Source of the DNA: Elmis aenea
Taxonomy: Eukaryota; Arthropoda; Insecta; Coleoptera; Elmidae
DNA: 64,000 nucleotides
Reading direction: 5' to 3'
NCBI GenBank assembly: GCA_947652605.1
Contig: OX393577.1
Coordinates: 61,466,108-61,530,107, forward strand
In this document: in pieces, positions 33,273-44,462 of the stretch
Numbering within the stretch: the first letter of the stretch is position 1
How the letters are laid out: every line of letters begins with the position of its first letter
Made by a program: the position numbers and the translations under genes
The notes under the pieces: generated by a model
Told to the model about the DNA's origin: nothing
Databases searched by the model: none
Seen by the model: the letters and a program-made list of their open reading frames with translations, nothing else

Positions 33273-34785
33273 TACAGGGTGTCCCAGATTACATTTCCAG
33301 CATGGGGATCTCGCTTATTATAAGAGATAAAGGTTTGTTTAAATTAGATGAATTATTCCTTGGTATGAGAGGAGCCACAATCAATTTTTAAAAGTACAAA
33401 ATTCCTCGTGCTTCAGATGTTATCGCAAAAAATATGAAAATGTCAAATTTCTTTTTTCTCTCATAACTTTTTTGACTTAATCATTAGAACAATTTTATTT
33501 GTACTTTCTTAAGGCACATTTCAATGGAGAATTTGACTGTTATTTTAGATTATTTTTAACACCTACCCTTTTCGAGATATTACCCCTAACTTAATTTTTC
33601 CTTATGGGCCGCAAAGTTGGCTATGGAATAGTTGAATGTGCTTTTTTTTTCTCTTTAAAATGAGATATTACTTGCTACGTTTATTTTTATAAATAGTCAC
33701 AAAATCAAGAAAAATCGTATTTTACCTATCACTTATCAAGCTATCTATAATAATAAAAACAAAAAACAACTAATTATGTGTCAAATGACAGTTACCATTT
33801 GTCTGCTGTATCATTTATTAGAATTTTATAGTATTGTTGTGTAATTCGATAGTCTTTGTAGCAAATTTGTTATCATATAATTATGGGCACATTTACAACT
33901 AATTAAAAATTTTGTATGTTGAAATGCCACATTATTTATAATAGAAAGTGTGTAAAATAAATAATTCTAATTAATTATTGATTTGTTTTGGATTTTTGGT
34001 TGGTTTGTCGAAAAAACCATATATTTTTAAATTTATTTCCAAATTTTTGTAACTACGCATCCTTCGTTGCCTTTTCTCGGGATATAGCTCTAAATATATT
34101 CGCTTAGCTTCTTCACAGTTTTTATGGCAAAGAATGTAGCATCTCAACATGTCAAATTAATCGCTATTTTTAAATTTTGCCATCATTATAACAATTACTA
34201 CAAAGACTATCGAATTACAAAACAATGATGTAAAATTCTAATAAATGATAGCGCAGACAAACGGTAACTGTCATTTGACATTTAATTAGTTGTTTTTTGT
34301 TTTTATTTTCATAGATAGCTTGATAAGTGTTGGGTAAAATATGATTTTTCTTGATTTTGACTTATTTATAAAAATAAATGTAGCAAGTAATATCTCATTT
34401 TAAAGATAAAAAAAAAGCACATTCAACTATTCCATAGCCAACTTCACGGCCCATAAGAAAAAATAAAGTTCGGGGTAATATCTCGAAAATGGTAGGTGTT
34501 AAAAATAATCTAAAATAACAGTTACATTCTCCATTAAAAAGTGCCTTAAGAAAGTACAAATAAAATTGTTCTAATGATTAAGACAAAAAAGTTATGAGAG
34601 AAAAAAGAAATTGGACATTTTCATATTTTTTGCGATAACATCTGAAGCACGAGGAATTTTGTACTTTTAAAAATTGATTGTGGCTCCTCTCATACCAAGG
34701 AATAATTCATCTAATTTAAACAAACCTGTATCTCTTATAATAAGCGAGATCCCCATGCTGGAAATGTAATCTGGGACACCCTGTA
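33273..34785. mobile_element. Palindromic MITE, family P4, full-length copy
   Basis: 1.5-kb palindrome with ends TACAGGGTGTCCCAGATTAC and GTAATCTGGGACACCCTGTA, in TATA context on both sides. The arms pair from the termini to near the centre (around 34030), with mates such as GGCTCCTCTCATACCAAGG and its inverse. A deleted copy lies at 26538-27682. No transposase frame: the longest frames are arm shadows (34667-34858). Confidence 0.93.
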
Positions 34786-35339
34786 TAAGAAAAATCGCAC
34801 GATTTATAAGCATGTTGCCATATTGGTTTATTGGAAAAAACAGTTTATATGTCTGCAAAATAGACTTAAATTTAAATACACCAATACAATAATTACCACC
34901 ACTAGTCTACAAACTTTTACTTTTATTTTCGATGAAACTAATCAAGAAATAAACCATACTTAAAATGCAACTGTTGTGTATGGGTTGATGTAGATATTTT
35001 CAATAATACGAAAGTTACTGTATAAAAAGAAAAAGTAGGCGGTGCAAAAAAAAGGTGTAAACAAAAGATAAACAACAATAGAATTAGCAGTTATGTAAGA
35101 AAATTTTAATATGATTTAATTGTGACAATTGACTCTTAAGCTAAAATAAATTGAAACCTAACTAACCATGAGAACTAAGTTTTTATGGAGATTTTGTTTA
35201 ATAATTAAAAAACAGGACTAAAGAAGGTGCCGAATTATCAGTTTCCGGAATATCGGTATTGCATCTTATTTAAGTGACAAAAAAAAATAGTTTTTCGATA
35301 ATAACTCAAAAACAGGAGTTTTTTATTACTCCTATTTTT
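34786..35339. other. AT-rich DNA, no gene seen
   Basis: Nothing recognised. The 3' limit of the following LINE remnant is uncertain. Confidence 0.45.
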
Positions 35340-36048
35340 TTAAATTTACGCCAGAAGCGTAATGGTCTACTAAAACTGGTTTACAAGACAAACCATTAAT
35401 TTTTAACTACCACGGAGCATTTACTATATTCCGCAGCACAATATTTTGAAAAGTTTAAATATTTTTGATATGGCTCTCTTTGATACAACCCTATAGCTGT
35501 GATCCATATACCCAGCTAGTTTTATTATCTGGTTGTACATAGTGATTTAATTGTGTATTGACAGTTTAGACTTGCGTCCCAAAAGCCAATACAACTGTCT
35601 GTATTTGAGGCCTAACTCTGTTTTTTATTTTTTACACGTGCTCTTTCCATTTAAGTTTTGTATCTAGTGTCATGCCAAGATATTTTGCATTGTTTTCAAG
35701 ATGCACTACTTTTTCGTTTAAGTTAACTGTAGGAGGATTCATAATTATTTTATTGGTAAAATTTATGTGATGTGACATCAGTTCATTTATTTTAATTTTC
35801 CTTTTTTTATCCAGTTACAAATTTGATCACTTGCTTGGCGGAGTTTGTCTGCGACTACTTTTAAAACAGCTAGTATTGCGGTGTCATCCCATCCACAAAT
35901 GTTGCTATTATAACAATTTCTGAGCGTGATGTATATATCACATGTCTACCGTAGATACAGAATAGGTCCCAAGACACTACCCTGAGGAACACCTGCTTGT
36001 ATTTCATTGCGCTCAGAATATTCTTCTTCCTGTTTTAATATAAACTAA
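35340..36048 (-). pseudogene. Jockey-like LINE reverse transcriptase remnant, minus strand
   Basis: Reading leftward from 36048: GVPQGSVLGPILYL (about 36000-35960), a degraded DDTAIL where the FADDTAI catalytic motif should be, KYLGMTLDTKLKWKEHV (~35670), then a C-terminal SQL and NIVNAPW (~35400). The order and motifs (QLWG..., NAPWY, YLGM.LD) fit the Jockey clade. Several frameshifts and stops make it non-functional. It is truncated on its 5' side where the palindromic MITE at 36051 begins, and an inverted second piece of the same RT region lies beyond that MITE (36754-36890). Confidence 0.85.
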
Positions 36049-36050
36049 AT

Positions 36051-36753
36051 GACAAGGGAGAGTCACGATATGTTGTCGCTAGAATCTGATCAAGACTGTT
36101 TATTGCATCAAGAACACCGAAAATAAATGTTTCGCAGAGTTAGTTATATGTGCCACTGGCCGTTTCCTTCGGAAAAATAGGGGAAAAACTGAGAAGTTGA
36201 AATTTTTGCGATCGCGTTGGCTATGATTTCTTTAGAGATAAAATCGAAATTATTCTATTTACCGATTGGGGCATCCTTTGCAAGTAAAATGGTGCAAATT
36301 TTTTGAAAAAATCTTAAACGGTTCCGGAGAAAAACGCGAAAAACGAGAGTCTTTCAAAAGCGGTTTAGCCGAGTTTAGCCTGTGTTGCTAAGATTTAGTT
36401 ATAACAGATATACCACAATTTCTTAAATCATGGCCCCTTTACGGGGTCTCGTTTATTATGTTTTTCTCGGGAACAGTTTAAAATATTTTCAAAAACTTTG
36501 CACTATTTTACTTGCAAAGGATGCGCCTATTGGTAAATAGAAGAATTTCGATTTTATCTCTGACGGTTTCATGGCCAGTGCGATCGAAAAAATGAACTTC
36601 ATTTTTAATTTTTCTAGTTTTTTCCCTATTTTTTCTCTTTAAATCATCAATGGCACCTATAACTCTGCAAAACATTTAGTTTTGTTGTTCTTGATGTAAT
36701 AAACATAGCTTTGATCGGATTCTAGCGACAGCATATCGTGACCTTCCCTGGTC
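36051..36753. mobile_element. Palindromic MITE, family P7, copy 1
   Basis: Ends GACAAGGGAGAGTCACGATA and TATCGTGACCTTCCCTGGTC. Arms share TTGTCGCTAGAATCTGATC and its inverse, and CGGTTCCGGAGAAAAACGCG pairs with a partner near 36460. Related sequence at 47712-48322. The terminus differs from the TACAGGGTG families, so this is a separate group. Inverted similarity extends beyond both ends into LINE sequence (see findings). Confidence 0.85.
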
Positions 36754-36890
36754 AGATAGATTATTCCGATTAAAACAGGGTGGAGAATATTCTGAGCTCA
36801 GAGAATACAACAGGTGTTCCTCAGGGTAGTGTCGTGGGACCTATTCTGTATCTTCTGTATATATGTGATATACCACACTCAGAAAATGTA
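36754..36890 (+). pseudogene. Short Jockey-like RT remnant, plus strand, inverted mate of 35950-36048
   Basis: On the + strand TTAAAACAGGGTGGAGAATATTC leads into GVPQGSVVGPILYLLYICD, the RT region preceding the second catalytic Asp pair. About 110-135 bp here mirror the left LINE remnant. It breaks off soon after DIPHSE. The 60-codon frame at 36780-36962 is mostly this fragment plus unrelated sequence. Confidence 0.8.
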
Positions 36891-38012
36891 CGAAAAAACC
36901 GGAAATGGTACAATATTTCTGGAAACGGAGTGTATCTCAAAAAAACTGCATGTTTTTGGTAATATAACCATTTCTCTATCTTAAATAATAAGCAAGATAC
37001 CCATGTAATAGTATCGAATTTGTTACACCCTGTACATCCATGAATTTCTTAACCACGTCTTTAAGGCGGTCTCACATAAATCACTGGTTGTAGTGCGAAA
37101 AAATCGCGGATTTAAACTATATTTTGGGAAGCGACTTTGTTGCCGATGTCACCAAGCCACAAATCATTTTTTATTTTATGCGTAAGAGCGTTTTGCAGAC
37201 TGTTATCGACACAACGAGATCCTAAAATAGTAGGGCATAATGTTCTGACGTTAATGCGGTTTTCAAACTGTTTATGCCATGCGGGAAAACAAAAATGAAA
37301 CTTCCAACACGCATTCTTTAACTCAAAAGCAATGCGTCTTTCGTTTTGTAAGTTATGAAGCCGTGGATTAGTTGAAATTGATAGTGAAGAGGCGACTGCT
37401 GCTGAAATGAATAAATAATAGTGGACGCCCTTTGCCTTATCGGTTACACGCTGGGCACCCAATGCATCACTCACGCACGCGTGTCCCGTGCATATGCATA
37501 CATTAAGAATGTTTTCCGTATGACGTGTGATGCCCTTTAAGCTTTTAAACGCTGAAAATAATTGCATATCGACCTGCAAAACTTTAATAAAACAATTTGC
37601 GCTGTAACTACAAATTACAACAACATGACTGCAATTAATGCGCTACAAATCAAACGCAAAGAAATATTTGCGGCAACATTTGTACATTAATTATAACCAC
37701 ATCGCGCGCTATGATTATATACGTAACGTTCAACTGTTTTCACAGTAGAATTTAGTAGGCTATGTGGGTATCGATTCGCGAGTTGGAACGTTGCTGTCTT
37801 CTGATAATGCGAATCTTTGATTGAATCGGATGGAGGCTTTCTGCTTTCAGGTGTAAAATTAAAATAAACAAGACGATTGAACGTCAAAAGCTTCAGTTAA
37901 GCAGAAATTTTTCGCTGAAACAGCAAGTTTAATTTTTTTATAGTCTTTTTTATTATTAGCGCTAAAAAAATCTATAAATTGGAAAAATTTTATTTTTAAA
38001 AATTTATTAATA
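36891..38012. other. GC-richer DNA with one unassigned 155-codon frame
   Basis: A CACCCTGTAC string at about 37025 looks like an isolated MITE end. From about 37050 to 37860 the DNA is less AT-rich and free of the window's repeats. The minus-strand frame 37112-37579 (155 codons) is the longest in the window but shows no domain, signal peptide or codon pattern I can recognise. It may be chance or a conserved noncoding block. Confidence 0.35.
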
Positions 38013-38485
38013 GGAAAATTTCCTTCACCTGTCAAATTTACGTTTTCAACCAATCACTAATCTCAAATCTTCTAGAGACTACCAACAGGAGCATTATTAC
38101 ACGGTAATAATTTTACAATCCCCTGTCAGATGTTGATCCTCCTGTCAAATTTGCGTTTTCGACCAATAACAAACTCAGATTTCCTAGAAACGGCCAATAA
38201 ACATAATCATACACTGATAATATCCTCGCAATTAACAGATTTTCATACGTTTATTGGTCGATTCTAAGAAATATGAGTTTGTAATTGGTCGAAAATATAA
38301 ATTTGGAGAGGGAATTCAATATTTTGGTCTTGATAATTTTTTGACGAATTTCGGCGACCAGTAGCGTTACTTTAATATAGATTAAGATTAAACCACACCC
38401 CTGGCGCACCACTCTGGAAGTACTTGTAAAATTTGACATAACATACATTTAATTTGACAGGTAGGTTAGGTGAAGGAAATTTTCT
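38013..38485. repeat. Dispersed ~450-bp repeat, copy B, with terminal inverted repeats
   Basis: Begins GGAAAATTTCCTTCACCTG and ends with the inverse (CAGGTAGGTTAGGTGAAGG, then AAATTTTC), the right end carrying 7 extra bases. Collinear with 6477-6905. Internal inverted pairs such as AACTCAGATTTC and its mate near 38265 make it a fold-back. Likely a MITE; superfamily not determined. Confidence 0.82.
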
Positions 38486-38924
38486 GACAAAATATAACTC
38501 GTGCATTGCAAATAATCTATAATTTTTGACAAATCTACACTCATGCAAACTGAAACAGAAAAAATCACGATTGCACTTCGTGTTTTTCAGCTCAACTTGC
38601 ATTTGAGCATATTCACCAAACATTATCGATAATTTTCAAGGCACTTGTTACATTACTACTGATACTTTGTTTTTTTTTTTGTTTTAAATTGGCCGATACT
38701 CCTTCGTTTTAAGACGGACGAGGGCGTTCTTTTATGTAATCTACCAATGAAAATTAAAAGTCTAAACAGAAATTGTCGTTCTGTAAAATAGCTGTAACCT
38801 TTTCCACCTGAAGAAAAAAATATGTTTAACAGGCTGTACATTCCATATTGGAATAATAGCCGCTCATTGGAGTTCTACTGATTATTATTTTCCGGATCGT
38901 CACTCCGCTTTTTCTGTTTTTTCA
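38486..38924. other. Mixed-composition DNA, no gene seen
   Basis: Nothing recognised; a poly(T) run lies near 38670. Confidence 0.45.
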
Positions 38925-39795
38925 CTCCCTATAGGCTGTTATTTGTCTTTGCATCATGTACGACTCGCTTCCATGTTTTTCTATCAAGCATTTTCTTTCT
39001 CCATCCTGTTATTCCTATTTTTCCTATATCAGCTATCACTTGGTCTTCCCATCGTATTTTTGGTCTTCCTCTCGATCTTGTCGCCTGTGGTTTCCATTTT
39101 GAGATCCTTTTTAGTATGGACTGTCCCTCTTTTCTATTTATTTGTCCATACCATCGAATTCTTGCAGCTTTTATTACTTTGACTATAATCTTCCCCTTTT
39201 AGTATTGTTTTAATTTCATTATTTGTTAACCTTATGTATTCCTCCTCTATTTTTCTCGGCCCATAAATTTTCCTCACTATTTTTCTTCCAAAAATTTTAC
39301 AGTTTTTCTCTTCCTTCCTTGTCAAACACTTCGTCTCTGCGCCGTATATCACCACAGGCTGTTTTATAAATTCGCAATTTGTATTATTACTGACTTTCTT
39401 AATTTTCACACAAGTTTTACGTTTATAATATGCTTTATACCCCCCTTTGGATTCGTTGTTTCATTTCTTCCCTCTTGTGATTCTGGCGGCTAATAACTGT
39501 CCCCAGATATTTACAATTTTCCACTTCTATAAATATAATTTCCTACCACTACTTCTCTGTTTTCTCCTTCTGTATGTTTCTTTTTCATTTCCCTTTTCTT
39601 TGCCTCCCTCTCGATTTTCGATAATGATTCTTTTAAACTGTTCCTGTCTCTTGCTATTAAGGCTAGATCATGGGTCTATGCTACTATTTGTGCTGATTTT
39701 TTTCAATTATAGCCCCTTTAATTCCACATTTTCTAATTATACCTTTTAACGCTATATTAAATATTGTCGCTAATAGCCCATCGCCACTCAAATAA
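38925..39795 (-). pseudogene. Second LINE type (endonuclease-RT family, possibly RTE-like), C-terminal part, broken
   Basis: Reading leftward from 39795: a SGDGLLATIFNIALKGIIRK block (RT motif usually QGDGLSP.LFN.AL), ALIARDRNSLKE, KIEREAKKREM, then YLGTVIS in a shifted frame, the conserved VVIYGAETKCLTRKEEKNC and FGRKIVRKIYGPRK (39400-39260), and, after a frameshift, RGRPKIRWEDQVIADIGKIG ending in TWKRVVHDAKTN (39060-38945). The YADD catalytic box is not visible because of changes near 39680. Order and motifs match the C-terminal half of a LINE RT of the type with a YGSETW...RIFERKILRKIFGP signature. The 5' half is absent. It is a different family from the other two LINE remnants. Confidence 0.88.
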
Positions 39796-41063
39796 TACGA
39801 GCACTTATTTCTTAAAGTTTAAATACATGTAACTTTCACAGGACTGTATTTTGATACTTGCGGTTTTTTTTTAATTGACGTATCAGGTTATAACGGATAA
39901 GTGCGCGAAGATTTATGTTGGAGTAACTTTAAAAATGAGCAGAAAGACAAGAAAAGGTATTCGTTAGGTTGGCATGTAACAGCACTTTGCATTAAAACTC
40001 CGAAATTTGATTGCAGATAAGCCTAACCAGACTTACTACAGTTACACTACCCACTCAAGCGACGAATTCGCTTGTAGGAGGGCACAGCTAATTAAATCAA
40101 TAAAATATATTTACACGGTGCATTTTATTTTTTATTTTTGAAGAATTTAAACTCCTTTACAAAGGCAATAAGACATCCAGCATCATTTAAATTTAAAATT
40201 ATGATATTCCTTAACACAAAAGCATCGCATATAAATCGAATTATCAACACCTAAAAAAAAAAAACACGCCCATTGCATAACTCATAAAATTATTTAACAA
40301 ACACGCGATGCCTAAGAATTAACATCAATAATTAAAATATATTACGAACTATAATTTTTCAGCAAATGAAATAAACGGATTTTAAAATCCGCTAATTATA
40401 ATTTAATAGCGGCAGGTGTCTCTGATTTAAAACTAAATTATTCGTACATTTGCATATCACTTTAAAGTTATTTAGAGAATAAAACGTCTAAATAATTACA
40501 AGACAGATTTTTTGGTTGTTAAATATCGTAAAATAGGATCGAACATTTAATGCTAATTTAGCCAAACGGGTTACGTTACACAGAAAAAATATTTCGAGCT
40601 ACTTGTGGCTGTAATAAACACATTATAAGATCTACCAATGTGATACCCAATTAACAACAACCACAAAAATGTGTATTTATGTGTACCGTGCTTTCACAGA
40701 AGAAAAATACAATCTTTTTTCTGTATACATTTGTTTTTCACACGATATGTCGATTCAATCACGTATGAAATATTCACACAATTGCGTGTTAGTATGTAGA
40801 ACATTTTACTAAATGAAGTTAAAATTGATATGTGACTGCATTATTTACTATTACCGTTAACTTAAAATATTGCCTAATTATCTGTAATTTTTTAGAATGC
40901 ACCGATGTCCACAGACAGTAATATATAATTTTTTTTGTAAATATTACAAAAATCTCATAAGTACATTTTGTTTTTTGAATTCAAATTTTCACTAAAGCAT
41001 GAAATAATGCTATACAGGAATATCAATTAAATTGCACTTATTTTTAAAAGAGTTCCCTATTTT
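39796..41063. other. AT-rich DNA, no gene seen
   Basis: No motif or repeat recognised. Confidence 0.5.
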
Positions 41064-41178
41064 ATAGGTGGGTGGTTTGAAAAGTCTTTAGTCTGAGTAG
41101 AATATAAACAACTATTTTGAAAATTTTATATTTTATTTTTCAATGTAGTCTCCCTTCAACTCAATTTCATTTCGTCTG
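41064..41178 (-). mobile_element. 3' end of a mariner element (fragment)
   Basis: On the minus strand the last codons read NEIELKGDYIEK and stop at 41133-41135, matching the LKGDYVEK-type C-terminus of many mariner transposases (family knowledge). About 70 bp further the sequence ends in GACTTTTCAAACCACCCACC, a mariner-like terminal repeat. Only this 115-bp end survives. The sequence immediately right belongs to another repeat family. Confidence 0.55.
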
Positions 41179-41672
41179 TAGTACCAAAATGGAAAGCGAT
41201 ATAAAAAATCTGATTACATAGGCGTAGGGGAGATCGAGATTGAAAGTAGCACTTTTTTGTTTTTATTTAATTTCTCATCGAGTATAGGTAATAAGTTTTT
41301 TTACATCCAAATTGATTTAATGATAGATTGGATATTCGTCTTCCTTCCAAGATATTTGTTTCATGTGTTTCGTAAAGCATATGCGAGATATTTAATTTTT
41401 CTCAACGTTGGGGCTAAAAGTAACAATGATCGGGGTAAGTTGTAACGGCAAAATAATTTACACAGCTCATAAGTAATGGGTAAATATATTAGTATTTATC
41501 AACAAAATTAATATAGGATTCCAAAATACACATAAGCAATATGAAAAAATAAAAAATAAATTCTTTGGTACAATACAAAATGATAAGTGAACATTATCAA
41601 TATTCAAGGGCCGATATCAGATTTTCGCCAACTATTACGGTAAGCGAGACATTCGAATTTGGTCCACTCTGT
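41176..41672. repeat. Dispersed repeat family P6, interrupted copy Z
   Basis: 41176-41221 (GTCTGTAGTACCAAAATGGA and on) and 41592-41672 (GATATCAGATTTTCGCC to GGTCCACTCTGTA) match two adjacent blocks of the copy at 59570-60985. The ~370 bp between them is foreign to that copy and may be an insertion; no clear ends were found. Confidence 0.65.
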
Positions 41673-42984
41673 ATACTACTTAAAGGTGCTCGTGTGGAGT
41701 AAATTAGTCTAAACTAATATCTGATGTAAAAATACCGATGTTACGTACGTAAATAACGCTGAACTTTCAGGGTAAATCGTACTCTTTGTTTTTGACAAGG
41801 ATATGAATATTTTAGCTGGTCGGCGTATTGATTCGGTACTTAACATTATTCATGCACAAGCACTGTCGTCTCTGATACTATTGTTGTTTCACAAGCAATT
41901 ATCATAAATGATCGAAGCCCTACACTAACTTTTTTAAAGAAAATGTGCTGAGGAAATGGACCGGTTTTTGTATTCAAATTTAATTGACGAATTGCATGTC
42001 TTTCTCGTGCGTTATAGCAGTCGGGGCGCCTATTTTCCCCACGATAATTTCAGAAAGCGGCAACTCTTTCTGCGAACAACACCTCGAGCAACAATGTAAT
42101 ACGGACGGCGACATAAAATTTCCGTAAAACGTCCTCAAACACAGAAAGCTTTTACTATTTGCGACCCTCATCGTAGGAATTGTGTCACAGGTCACGACGT
42201 GCTCTAGAACATCGCCTGCGAGTTATGATAAATTAATAATAAGCTCGGTTGTCTGAGATACTTGGACTTCATTAGTATGAGTGCGGTACCAAGCTAAAAC
42301 AGAATATAGAATTCAGTTGTTTCACCTCTACGCCCACTTGAATTTTATTCAACAATTCCAGTTATTCCATTGAATTTTAAGTGGTTTGGTTACTTTTAGC
42401 GTTGTTTGAATACGAGGGCAAATTTTTAAGCCATCTAGTTAGCCAGGAAATTCAAAAGTTAGAGTTCCCATTTTGTGCTGAGAAATTAACATCGGCAAAA
42501 AAAAAAGATTCTCCACCATTGTAGACTCCATAAGCCTCATAAAGTTTAACAAATTATCCAGGATTTTGGTTGTGTTGTTGAGCTAAGGCATCCTCTTTTT
42601 GGTCCTCTCCTAACTTAGTAACCCACAACTTCTACGTATTCCCAAATCTCAAAAAATACTTAAAAGGGGCGATTAGAATAGGAAGAAGTAAAAACCGCGT
42701 TGCACAAATATTTTAAAAGCCTGTCAAAAAAAGTTCATTTTAAGAGATAAGATAATTGGAAAAACATTAAAATCGGTTTAGTTTAAAAAAAAAAATAGTT
42801 TCAATTTAGCTGCATGTCCTTATTTTAATGGCTAAGTAAATTACTTAACAATTTACCTTCATATCAACGTTTCTGGTATACTTGTTAAACTCAAAACTGC
42901 TTGGCAAATCTTCTTTAATTGTTCAAGCAGCACTTGTGACTCATACTTTTTACAAGAATAACGAGTTTAATAAATTACGCTTTA
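41673..42984. other. Mixed-composition DNA, no gene seen
   Basis: The block 41940-42240 is GC-richer, with a 71-codon minus frame (41980-42195) rich in Cys but with no recognisable spacing. No function can be given. Confidence 0.4.
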
Positions 42985-43290
42985 AGTTTTACGTGTGCGG
43001 CGTACACCTGGGCTGGTATAAAGTAGTTTGTTTAAATGCCAATTTAAAATTGTTTAATAATACATTGAAAATTTATCTAATACAGCGTGAGTTTCATTTG
43101 ATTGAAGAGTTTTTCTTTTTTCTAGAAAACTAGGATTTTATTGTATCTAAATGTAATATCTAATTGTATTTGTATTTGTATATTGCATTTGCATTGGTAT
43201 TCTGTATTTTTTGTATTTATGACTTTTCATAAACTATTTGTACAAATTTATGTACAATGTGTCAATGTGAATAAATTGTTATTATTATTA
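42985..43290 (+). pseudogene. LINE C-terminus and 3' end (fragment)
   Basis: The frame ending at 43133 reads LFNNTLKIYLIQREFHLIEEFF. Insect LINE proteins of the CR1/Jockey type often end with a F...LK.YL....FYS..EF pattern (family knowledge). About 150 bp of AT-rich sequence follows and stops in ATTATTATTATT at 43279-43291, a typical LINE tail repeat. All of the RT domain is missing. Confidence 0.5.
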
Positions 43291-43500
43291 TTCTCAACTC
43301 CTCCTGTTCAGCGATATCGCTACCGTTGAACGCGAGGGGTGCACAAACCACTGAGAATCGTATTCCCAACGTCTCCTCTCGCAGGCGTTCCATTCTCGTT
43401 CAACGCGAGTGGGTAGACCCACTCCTCTTGGCAAATACCGCTCGCTTTGCACCCAAATCGTAACCTTTGTGTGTGTTGTGAGTTGTTGTTTTCTTTTATT

Positions 43501-44178
43501 ATGGATGTTAAATTTATAAATTTAATTGAGGACTTAGAACAGGCTGAAAATGATGTGGCCGAACCTTATAATTTAATATTATTAAATTCATTTACATAGG
43601 GTTGCCAGAATATCACTTTAAAGAAACATTTCTCTTTTTTAATTCTGATATTTCTTTTTCTTTTTTCATGTAAAAATGTTCACTTTTGTTCTCTTTTTTC
43701 GGTTACCCTCTTTTGAAATGAGAATGTTTAGTGAAGTTCATTTAATATTCGAACTTAAACTTAATGCATACAAATTACAAGAATATTTCTTGTAATTATT
43801 TTTATGATGAGTTTAAAAGTAATACAGATTTTCTAACGAAAAAAAAAACATCATAACATCTATTACTTCAAAAATTAAATTTAATTAAAAAGGAATAAAT
43901 GTATGAAAAAAATGTTTCTTAAAGAACCAAAAGATTCTAATAAATTTAGGTATTTAATGAATAAATATTTTTTTCTTTTTAATAATACATTCAGGATATC
44001 TGGCAACCCTACATTTACACAATTAAATGTCGATGAATTTCGAAAAAAATTTATACTTTCGAGGGATATTCATTCCAATACATTTTACATACTATTTAAA
44101 TTTGTAGCAATTACACTCCATTGCTTTTGGGCATCGTTATATGTAAAATGTTGTGAAAATTTGCCACTTAATAATTAG
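43501..44178 (+). pseudogene. Possible Harbinger-type transposase N-terminus, interrupted
   Basis: ATG at 43501 starts MDVKFINLIEDLEQAEND, which continues to ...LLNSFT at 43596. After the inserted MITE and the second copy of its duplication, the same frame resumes as QLNVDEFRKKFILSRDIHSN. In HARBI1-like proteins an EF...F.LSR motif precedes the catalytic region (family knowledge), and that pattern fits. The catalytic DDE triad is absent; the frame runs on to a stop at 44176-44178 without further recognisable content. Removal of the insertion with one duplication copy leaves the frame intact, so the MITE landed in an originally open frame. Confidence 0.5.
43597..44011. mobile_element. 415-bp hAT-type MITE with perfect 8-bp duplication
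   Basis: Ends TAGGGTTGCCAGAATATC and GATATCTGGCAACCCTA. CATTTACA flanks it at 43589-43596 and 44012-44019, identical over 8 bases, the hAT length. The AT-rich interior has no transposase. Unrelated in sequence to the GGAGC and CAGGGACT families here. Confidence 0.92.
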
Positions 44179-44462
44179 CTATTCTCCCAAGAATTTCTAC
44201 TAATGCTGCTTTCTGCTGCCCCGTTAATTTCTCCATAATCAATCAAAACAAAAACCACAGAACATTCAAAAACTGGCGGCAAAGTGACAGCCCGTGTAAA
44301 ATTCCAATGTTGCAACATCTACCCACTCGCGTCGAAGAATTGCAAAGGCAGGGGTAGATGAGAATACAGAAACGACCGCTCCACTCGCATTGACGACGCT
44401 CGCTTTCATGAGCACTGCTGTTCAAAGCGAGCGAGTAGGGAATAGCGCCCCTGAACCCGTAT

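Larger units (their letters stand above)
43301..44462. mobile_element. PIF/Harbinger-like remnant, interrupted by a hAT MITE
   Basis: A GC-richer block at each side (43301-43450 and 44270-44462) contains an inverted CGCGAGTGGGTAGA (about 43400 and 44325) with further CACTCGC/GCGAG words. Two reading frames point inward: MDVKFINLIEDL from 43501 (+) and MEKLTGQQKAALVEILGR from 44236 (-). Harbinger elements carry two genes, a transposase and a Myb-like DNA-binding protein, which may face each other (family knowledge). The second frame resembles the start of such a helix-rich domain only loosely. Terminal repeats and a 3-bp duplication were not pinned down. Confidence 0.45.

Noticed and set aside
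43141..43329. Plus-strand frame rich in Ile/Leu/Cys as a membrane peptide
   Set aside because: It covers the AT-rich 3' region and ATT-repeat tail of a LINE fragment.
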